The notes under the pieces were generated by a model. It ran no database searches. It was given only the letters and a program-made list of their open reading frames with translations, and had not been told where the DNA came from. Position numbers and translations under genes: made by a program. Of a DNA stretch of 5,899 bases, positions 1 through 4,109 are shown in pieces. Source of the DNA: Pontiella sp. (GTDB lineage: Bacteria; Verrucomicrobiota; Kiritimatiellia; Kiritimatiellales; Pontiellaceae); contig JAOZSZ010000100.1 in NCBI GenBank assembly GCA_029939385.1, positions 1 through 5,899 of the forward strand, given 5' to 3'. Positions within the stretch are counted from its first letter, which is position 1. Every line of letters starts with the position of its first letter.

Positions 1-266
1 GAATAGACCAGACTACATAGGTCGACCACATCTGAGCCATTGGCCTCAATCCAGTCGAGCCCCGTGATTCCTGCGTCGAGCATGCCGTGTTCCACATAGC
101 GACTCATTTCCTGCGATCGTAGAATCCGAATTTCAATATCTTCGTCGTCAATCGCTGGGAAATAAGATCGGGATCCTCCTTTGATGGTGAACCCTGCTTT
201 TTTAAATAATGCGTATGTTGATTCCTGTAAACTACCTTTGGGTAGTCCAATAATTAGTTTTTTCAT
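1..266 (-). CDS. hisG: ATP phosphoribosyltransferase HisG, 5' part (cut by window edge)
   Basis: HisG condenses ATP with PRPP to give phosphoribosyl-ATP, the first and feedback-controlled step of histidine synthesis, in the cytoplasm. I translated the minus strand from the ATG whose first base is 266; 88 codons are present before the window ends. The protein begins MKKLIIGLPKGSLQEST, then has SRSYFPAIDDEDIEIRILR and QEMSRYVEHGMLDAGITGLDW. These are the conserved N-terminal HisG segments: the basic LPKGSL start and the G-x-TG-x-DW turn. The SRSYFP...QEM.RYVE pattern resembles the long-form HisG (about 290 residues, with its own C-terminal regulatory domain and no need for HisZ), but that domain lies outside the window. 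A purine-rich ribosome site (AGGAAAAGGA) lies just upstream of the start. The gene is divergent from the tRNA and has its own promoter. The family call is secure; the long-form assignment is tentative. Confidence 0.93.
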   Translation of the reverse strand, partial: MKKLIIGLPKGSLQESTYALFKKAGFTIKGGSRSYFPAIDDEDIEIRILRSQEMSRYVEHGMLDAGITGLDWIEANGSDVVDLCSLVY

Positions 267-307
267 AAATCCTTTTCCTCTTCTTTGCTTATGATTGGAA
301 AGAGCGA

Positions 308-336
308 AATATAGAGGATGAAGCACGGGCGTCCAA
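308..336 (-). promoter_or_regulatory. Predicted sigma70-type promoter of hisG
   Basis: Read on the minus strand, TTGGAC (331-336) is followed after exactly 17 nt by TATATT (308-313). The -10 matches consensus at 5 of 6 positions; the -35 is weak, matching only TTG. Transcription would start near 301 and give a leader of about 35 nt before the hisG ATG. That is too short for a his-type leader-peptide attenuator, and I see no run of His codons. The rest of the 267-427 divergent spacer shows no clear promoter for the plus-strand tRNA; TTTACC (383-388) with GATAAC (404-409), or TATACC (412-417) alone, are weak candidates. Confidence 0.45.
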
Positions 337-427
337 TACCATTGTAAAAAAATTCTTATTTTAGAAGGTTTTAGGAATCCCCTTTACCGAGCCTCGGAAA
401 ACCGATAACTCTATACCTTTATTTTAT

Positions 428-504
428 GCACCCGTGGCGCAATTGGATAGCGTATTTGGCTTCGAACCAAAAGGTTGCAGGTTCGAATCCTGCCGGGTGC
501 GCCA
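428..504 (+). tRNA. tRNA-Arg, anticodon UCG, with encoded CCA
   Basis: A full cloverleaf can be folded by eye. The acceptor stem is GCACCCG (428-434) with CGGGTGC (494-500), followed by discriminator G501 and encoded CCA 502-504. The D stem is GCGC (437-440) with GCGT (450-453), and the D loop carries GG. The anticodon stem is TTTGG (455-459) with CCAAA (467-471), and its loop CTTCGAA (460-466) has anticodon TCG at 462-464, reading CGA and possibly other CGN codons. The variable loop has 5 nt. The T stem is GCAGG (477-481) with CCTGC (489-493), and the T loop is TTCGAAT. Every stem is fully paired apart from one G-T pair in the D stem. The next coding region starts 20 nt after the CCA with no terminator between, so the tRNA is probably cut from a transcript that also carries the DAHP synthase message. 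Confidence 0.97.
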
Positions 505-509
505 CTTTT

Positions 510-513
510 AGGA
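510..513 (+). promoter_or_regulatory. Ribosome binding site that sets the DAHP synthase start
   Basis: AGGA lies 11 nt before the ATG at 525, slightly long but usable. It falls in the only gap between the tRNA 3' end and the gene. The open frame continues upstream to an ATG at 426, but that start would translate the whole tRNA, so 525 is the credible start. Confidence 0.5.
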
Positions 514-524
514 TTAGATTGAAT

Positions 525-1601
525 ATGAATGATGCAATTTTTAAGGATTGGGGGCTTCCGGTCCGTCACCTATTTTTAGCTGCAGGGCCATGTAGTGCGG
601 AAAGTGAGACGCAAGTGTTAGAAACAGCACGCGCGCTAGCCAAGCATGATGTGAGTTTTATGCGTGCGGGAATCTGGAAGCCGCGGACGCGTCCGGGGAG
701 TTTTGAGGGCGTTGGCCTGAAAGGACTTTCCTGGATGGATCGTGCCCGGTCAGAGACCGGTTTGAAAATAGGGACAGAAGTGGCGGATCCTTCGCATGTG
801 GAAGCTTGTCTTGAATATGGTTTGGATGTTCTTTGGATTGGGGCGCGCACGTCGACGAATCCTTTTTCAATGCAGGCGATTGCTGATGCATTGAAAGGAA
901 GCGATATTCCTGTTTTTGTAAAAAATCCAATGAGTGCGGATATTGGCCTATGGATGGGGGCGATCGAACGATTAATCAATGCGGGGCTCACAAAAGTAGG
1001 TGCAATTCACCGTGGGTTTAGCTCGACGCTTGAAATGCGTTATCGCAATGCACCAAATTGGAAGCTCCCAATCGAACTTAAGCGTCACATGCCAGAAATT
1101 CCAATGATTTGCGATCCAAGCCATATTTGCGGAAAATCAGAATTGATTTCATTGATTGCACAAGAGGCCATGGATCTACTATTTGATGGATTGATGGTGG
1201 AGGTGCATCTCGATCCGCCTCGGGCATTAAGTGATGCTGAGCAGCAACTAACTCCTCCGCAGTTTTTTGAAATGATTGGAAATCTTGATTTGCCCCATGA
1301 ACAAAGTGATAGTCCTTCTTTTATTAGCCAAATAAGCGAGTTGCGAGAAGGCATTGATGAACTGGATAGTCACTTGTTGGAGTTGCTTAGTCAGCGCATG
1401 AATATCGTGCGTGAAATGGGAAGGATTAAAGTGGAACAAAATGTATCTACCCTTCAGCCGAATCGGTGGCAAAAAATTCTCGAAGATCGTGTGGGTAAAG
1501 GAGAGGCTCTGGAACTTTCTAGAGATTTTGTGCTTCAGCTTATGCAGTCCGTTCATGAAGAGGCGATTCGTCAGCAGGAAGCCAGTCGCACTGAAGGCTA
1601 A
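525..1601 (+). CDS. Bifunctional 3-deoxy-7-phosphoheptulonate (DAHP) synthase / chorismate mutase
   Basis: The 358-residue protein joins two shikimate-pathway enzymes. Residues about 15-255 are a class I beta (KdsA-like) DAHP synthase, which condenses PEP with erythrose 4-phosphate. Visible motifs are AAGPCSAE (19-26), KPRTRPGSF (52-60), IGARTSTNPF (105-114), VKNP (132-135), GAIHRGF (159-165) and CDPSH (196-200). Likely metal ligands are C23, H200, E226 and D237, by family comparison. Residues about 268-352 are an AroQ-type all-helical chorismate mutase (chorismate to prephenate). R274, R291, K302, R314 and Q351 fall at the spacing of the catalytic residues of the E. coli AroQ domain; W315 stands where that enzyme has a glutamate. 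The order synthase then mutase is the one known from Bacteroidota, where the mutase domain lets prephenate inhibit the synthase (from memory). There is no N-terminal ACT or ferredoxin-like domain. Position just behind the tRNA suggests co-transcription. Symbols vary (aroF, aroG, aroA), so I give none. Confidence 0.95.
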   Translation: MNDAIFKDWGLPVRHLFLAAGPCSAESETQVLETARALAKHDVSFMRAGIWKPRTRPGSFEGVGLKGLSWMDRARSETGLKIGTEVADPSHVEACLEYGLDVLWIGARTSTNPFSMQAIADALKGSDIPVFVKNPMSADIGLWMGAIERLINAGLTKVGAIHRGFSSTLEMRYRNAPNWKLPIELKRHMPEIPMICDPSHICGKSELISLIAQEAMDLLFDGLMVEVHLDPPRALSDAEQQLTPPQFFEMIGNLDLPHEQSDSPSFISQISELREGIDELDSHLLELLSQRMNIVREMGRIKVEQNVSTLQPNRWQKILEDRVGKGEALELSRDFVLQLMQSVHEEAIRQQEASRTEG

Positions 1602-1630
1602 AGCTTGACGTTTGATTCGCAGGGGCGTTT

Positions 1631-1646
1631 CTTTGTATTTACAAAG
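1631..1646. repeat. Inverted repeat CTTTGTA-TT-TACAAAG
   Basis: Two perfect 7-bp arms with a 2-nt centre lie 29 nt after the DAHP synthase stop. The right arm overlaps TTTACA (1638-1643), a 5-of-6 match to a -35 box. A poor -10 (AATAGT, 1659-1664) follows 15 nt later. The repeat could therefore be an operator over a weak promoter for the downstream membrane-protein gene. It is AT-rich, has too small a loop for a good RNA hairpin, and could be chance. Confidence 0.35.
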
Positions 1647-1677
1647 TTTGCTCAATGAAATAGTAGGGTCAAGTGAT

Positions 1678-1695
1678 AGACAACCTAGGTTGTCT
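1678..1695 (+). terminator. Perfect 18-bp palindrome, possible terminator of the DAHP synthase transcript
   Basis: AGACAACCTAGGTTGTCT is its own reverse complement. As RNA it folds into a 7-bp stem with a CUAG loop and is followed by UU, GCC and then UUUU, so the U-tract is broken. It lies 76 nt after the DAHP synthase stop and 36 nt before the next start. That position suits either a weak intrinsic terminator or a dimeric-regulator operator in front of the membrane-protein gene. The perfect symmetry through the centre is more typical of a protein-binding site; the location just past an operon end favours a terminator. Confidence 0.45.
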
Positions 1696-1720
1696 TTGCC
1701 AGTTTTGAAAATCTTTGAAT

Positions 1721-1727
1721 GGGAGGG
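1721..1727 (+). promoter_or_regulatory. Ribosome binding site that sets the lipoyl/coiled-coil protein start
   Basis: GGGAGGG ends 4 nt before the ATG at 1732 and is the only good Shine-Dalgarno in this frame. The frame stays open back to a TTG at 1612, but that start has no ribosome site, would place the palindrome inside coding sequence, and adds 40 residues with no family resemblance before the Lys/Arg-rich N-terminus. Confidence 0.65.
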
Positions 1728-1731
1728 CTAT

Positions 1732-2376
1732 ATGCCAGTTAAAAGAAAATATAAAGTGAATGGTACTAAGGATTTTATCATTTTTTCGGGAATCTTTTTT
1801 TTCCTCTGTCTATGGGCAATTAAAGATGCATGGTATCCTTCTCCGAAAGTAATTAAAAAGCATCCACAGCAAATTGAAGTCTCTTTTAATATTGATGGAG
1901 CTATTGCTCAATGGCATGTAGCGAAAGGTGATTCCGTTGGTGAAGGGCAGTTACTGGTCGAACTTCAGCAAAGTAAAATGCAAGTGGATTTTGATGCCGC
2001 CAAGAAAAAGTACGCTACGGAAAAAGAAGAAATTATTCTCCTCGATTTCACATTGCGTAATGCAAAAGCGAACCATATATCGGATGCAGAAATTACAACA
2101 TTGGAGCAACGTCAAGTGGTTGCGGAAAGTGAAATGGATCATACACTTGAAGAAGTGAATGTCATGCGAGAGAGAATGAACTCCAGTGGATTATATTCCC
2201 CGAGCAAGGGGGTAGTAAAAGAGTTATTAGCGAGTACGTATAGCCAGATTGAGCAGGGTCAGGGGGTTGTAATGATTGATCCTAAAGATCATTTTTACCT
2301 CTTTAATAAGAGTTTAGCCATTCTAAGTTTTTTCGCTTTTTGGATATTTTTAGGGCTCCATATCCTTTCAAATTAA
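1732..2376 (+). CDS. Small HlyD/AcrA-like membrane protein with split lipoyl domain, coiled coil and C-terminal membrane segment
   Basis: The protein has 214 residues. A basic N-terminus (MPVKRKYK) leads into a membrane helix at about 14-34. Residues 48-80 match the first half of a biotinyl-lipoyl-like domain (DGAIAQWHVAKGDSVGEGQL). Residues about 81-150 are charged and helical, with two helices around a turn near 112-118, as in the coiled-coil hairpin of membrane fusion proteins. Residues 151-183 match the second lipoyl half (LYSPSKGVVKELL, then GQGVVMID). A second hydrophobic helix (193-211) ends the protein. Family members normally continue with a beta-barrel and a membrane-proximal domain; both are missing, and the second helix replaces them. 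By the positive-inside rule both termini are cytoplasmic and the hairpin is in the periplasm. No transporter or outer-membrane factor gene is adjacent, so a partner and function cannot be named. No lysine sits at the usual lipoylation position as far as I can see, so the fold is probably structural. It could be a scaffold or a reduced adaptor. Confidence 0.82.
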   Translation: MPVKRKYKVNGTKDFIIFSGIFFFLCLWAIKDAWYPSPKVIKKHPQQIEVSFNIDGAIAQWHVAKGDSVGEGQLLVELQQSKMQVDFDAAKKKYATEKEEIILLDFTLRNAKANHISDAEITTLEQRQVVAESEMDHTLEEVNVMRERMNSSGLYSPSKGVVKELLASTYSQIEQGQGVVMIDPKDHFYLFNKSLAILSFFAFWIFLGLHILSN

Positions 2377-2385
2377 CAAAATTTC

Positions 2386-2412
2386 CCAATCTATTAATAA
2401 TGATAGGATTGG
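2386..2412 (+). repeat. Imperfect hairpin after the lipoyl/coiled-coil gene
   Basis: CCAATCTAT (2386-2394) pairs with ATAGGATTGG (2403-2412) with a single bulged G and an 8-nt AT-rich loop, starting 10 nt after the upstream stop. There is no U-tract behind it, so it is a poor intrinsic terminator. It ends one base before the -35 box of the HU promoter and may protect the 3' end of the upstream message or be chance. Confidence 0.35.
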
Positions 2413-2413
2413 C

Positions 2414-2441
2414 TTGACCGTTTTCCGCGGCAGACTATTAT
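2414..2441 (+). promoter_or_regulatory. Predicted strong sigma70-type promoter of the HU-hisS-aspS operon
   Basis: TTGACC (2414-2419) and TATTAT (2436-2441) are separated by 16 nt; each matches consensus at 5 of 6 positions. Transcription would start near 2448 and give a leader of about 65 nt before the HU ATG. This is the best promoter in the window and sits directly in front of the three tightly packed genes. Confidence 0.6.
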
Positions 2442-2458
2442 CCGTGAATCATTTTTTC

Positions 2459-2481
2459 TGCACCAGCGGTGTAATTTTTTT
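2459..2481 (+). terminator. Terminator-like hairpin with U7 tract in the HU leader
   Basis: TGCACC (2459-2464) pairs with GGTGTA (2468-2473) through six pairs, one of them G-U, around the loop AGC, and is followed by A and seven T residues (2475-2481). This is the shape of a short intrinsic terminator. It lies downstream of the predicted HU promoter, about 11 nt after the expected start of transcription, so it could attenuate the operon. Otherwise it may simply end transcripts coming from the upstream gene. The stem is short. Confidence 0.4.
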
Positions 2482-2485
2482 GAAA

Positions 2486-2499
2486 TGTCTTATAAGACA
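2486..2499. repeat. Perfect 14-bp palindrome touching the HU Shine-Dalgarno
   Basis: TGTCTTATAAGACA is its own reverse complement. Its last base is the first A of the AAGGAG ribosome site (2499-2504), which ends 8 nt before the HU start. As DNA it could bind a dimeric regulator. As RNA it forms a 5-bp stem with a TATA loop that would partly crowd the ribosome site. It shares the half-site TGTCT/AGACA, in opposite orientation, with the 18-bp palindrome at 1678-1695. Confidence 0.45.
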
Positions 2500-2512
2500 A
2501 GGAGATATGTAA

Positions 2513-2794
2513 ATGACTAAAAGAGATTTGGTAATGCGTATTGCAGATGAAACAGGACTGATCCAGCAAGATGTTTATGCGGTTATTCAGAAGAGTCTGG
2601 ACTATATTGTGGATGCGCTTGATGAGGGCGATACGGTTGAGTTTCGCAATTTTGGTGTCTTCGAAGTTCGTGAAAGAAAGCAACGTATTGGCCGCAATCC
2701 AAACAAACCCGAAAACGTGGTTACCATCCCTGCGCGCAAAGTGGTGAAATTTAAACCCGGTAAAATTATGCGTGAAAAAATAACGGGTTGCTAA
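2513..2794 (+). CDS. HU/IHF-family DNA-binding protein
   Basis: A 93-residue histone-like protein, the normal family length, that dimerises and bends DNA in the nucleoid. The N-terminal helices (about 3-38, TKRDLVMRIADETGL onward) form the dimer core. EFRNFGVFEVRERKQRIGRNP (43-63, written here in part as FGVFEVRERK and GRNP) leads into the DNA-binding beta arm, with P63 as the expected intercalating proline at the arm tip. IPARKVVKFKPGK (72-84) closes the arm and is the family signature. The first residues and arm (GRNPNKPENVVTIPAR) look at least as close to IHF-like as to E. coli HU proteins, so I call it only at family level. AAGGAG lies 8 nt before the ATG. It is the first gene of a probable operon with hisS 14 nt downstream; the palindrome at its ribosome site could allow self-regulation. 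Confidence 0.95.
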   Translation: MTKRDLVMRIADETGLIQQDVYAVIQKSLDYIVDALDEGDTVEFRNFGVFEVRERKQRIGRNPNKPENVVTIPARKVVKFKPGKIMREKITGC

Positions 2795-2808
2795 ACGGAT
2801 TTTGAATC

Positions 2809-4053
2809 ATGGCTTCTAGTGAATTTCAGCCTCTTCAAGGGATGTCCGATATTGGTGTGCCAGAGATTTGGCTCTGGCAAATGATCGAACAACGTGCCCG
2901 AACACTTTTTAGTTGCTATAACTACGAAGAGTTACGGACGCCTTCTCTCGAAAAACTTTCTGTTTTTAAGCGTTCTATCGGTGATACCACCGATGTAGTT
3001 CAAAAAGAGATGTATTCCTTCATCGATCGCGGGGGGCGTGAACTCGCATTGCGTCCCGAGGGCACTGCGGGAACCATTCGCCACTTAGCAGGACGCGGCG
3101 AAGAGGGGCTTAATGCTCGTGTCTTTTATATCGCTCCCATGTTTCGTTGTGAACGCCCTCAAGCGGGGCGTAAACGGCAGTTCCACCAGGTGGGCGTCGA
3201 AGCCACGGGTGTGCCAAATCCGTTGGCTGATGCTGAGTGTATCGCTCTTCAGCAACATTTACTTGAAGAATGGGGACTTACGGGGTCTAAAATTCAAATT
3301 AGTACTCGAGGGGAACTCTCCGATCGACAGCCGGTGGCCGATGGCTTGCGAAATGCGTTGCAACCGCACCTTTCGGATCTTTGTAGCGATTGCCAACGGC
3401 GCATTAATGAAAATGTTTTACGAGTGATTGACTGCAAAAATAAAAATTGCGGAAAAATTGTTGATCAAATTCCCTCACCCGTTGATTTTATGAGTGAAGA
3501 GTCTCGTCAATATTTGGATACGGTTATTCATACCTTGAAAAAAATGGGTATCGAAGTGGAACTGAACCCAAAACTAGTTCGCGGACTAGATTATTATGTC
3601 CATACCGTATGGGAAATTACACACGGTGCGCTTGGTGCACAAAATGCAATTGCCGGAGGTGGCCGCTATGAAATTGCATTGGGCAAAAAAGGGGTTCCCG
3701 GTGTGGGGTTTGCTATGGGTATGGAACGAGTGATTACCTCCCTTGAGTCCTGTGGAGTTACGGCCGATCAGTTTGTGCCCTCCGATGGAATTTGGCTTAT
3801 TTCATTAGGCGAAAAAGCACTCATTGAAAATATGAAGATTGCCCGTAAGTTACGCGAAAAGGGACTGCGCTGTGGCATGGACTTAGAAGTTAAAAGCATG
3901 AAGGCTCAGATGCGTAAGGCGAATAAGGCTAGGGTGAAGAAAGTTATCATCTGTGGTGAGGATGAAATGGCCAAAGGAATACTTTTAGTTAAAGATATGA
4001 ACGAAGGCTCTCAGGAAGAGCTGAGCCTTGAAGACGTAATACGTGATGCATAA
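2809..4053 (+). CDS. hisS: Histidyl-tRNA synthetase
   Basis: Cytoplasmic class II synthetase that attaches histidine to tRNA-His; 414 residues, close to the usual 420-430. Motif 1 lies around residues 40-70. LRPEGTAG (81-88) carries the Glu and Thr that hold histidine. Motif 2 is FRCERPQAGRKRQFHQ (112-127), with R113 as the ATP arginine. The histidine-specific loop is LVRGLDYYVHTVWE (256-269), with R258 as the catalytic arginine. AGGGRYE (282-288) and motif 3 GVGFAMGMERV (298-308) complete the core. Residues about 325-414 are the anticodon-binding domain. Four cysteines (C192, C195, C209, C214) in the insertion match a pattern common in bacterial HisRS and may hold a metal. The ribosome site is weak (GGA, 9 nt before the ATG) and the gap to the HU gene is 14 nt, so expression probably depends on read-through and perhaps translational coupling. 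No T-box precedes it. Confidence 0.98.
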   Translation: MASSEFQPLQGMSDIGVPEIWLWQMIEQRARTLFSCYNYEELRTPSLEKLSVFKRSIGDTTDVVQKEMYSFIDRGGRELALRPEGTAGTIRHLAGRGEEGLNARVFYIAPMFRCERPQAGRKRQFHQVGVEATGVPNPLADAECIALQQHLLEEWGLTGSKIQISTRGELSDRQPVADGLRNALQPHLSDLCSDCQRRINENVLRVIDCKNKNCGKIVDQIPSPVDFMSEESRQYLDTVIHTLKKMGIEVELNPKLVRGLDYYVHTVWEITHGALGAQNAIAGGGRYEIALGKKGVPGVGFAMGMERVITSLESCGVTADQFVPSDGIWLISLGEKALIENMKIARKLREKGLRCGMDLEVKSMKAQMRKANKARVKKVIICGEDEMAKGILLVKDMNEGSQEELSLEDVIRDA

Positions 4054-4109
4054 TTTTTAAATCGTTGAAAATTATAGATTATTCATCACCCCCACATTTA
4101 GGAGAAAAA

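Noticed and set aside
426..524. Upstream in-frame extension of the DAHP synthase from an ATG at 426
   Set aside because: The extension is the tRNA-Arg gene read as protein; the family similarity starts after 525 and a ribosome site lies at 510-513.
566..1655. Open frames on the minus strand opposite the DAHP synthase/chorismate mutase gene
   Set aside because: They mirror a well-identified gene, show no recognisable domains and lack convincing ribosome sites.
1612..1731. TTG start adding 40 residues to the lipoyl/coiled-coil protein
   Set aside because: It has no ribosome site and no recognisable domain, while the ATG at 1732 has a strong GGGAGGG just before it.
2377..2808. T-box riboswitch ahead of the hisS-aspS genes
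   Set aside because: The leader is about 65 nt, far too short, and lacks the T-box sequence and specifier stem.
4004..4029. Hairpin AAGGCTC / GAGCCTT near the end of hisS as a terminator
   Set aside because: It lies inside the coding sequence and is followed by GAAGACG rather than a T-tract.
4054..4109. Separate promoter for aspS
   Set aside because: TATAGA at 4073-4078 is a possible -10, but no acceptable -35 sits 16-18 nt upstream.
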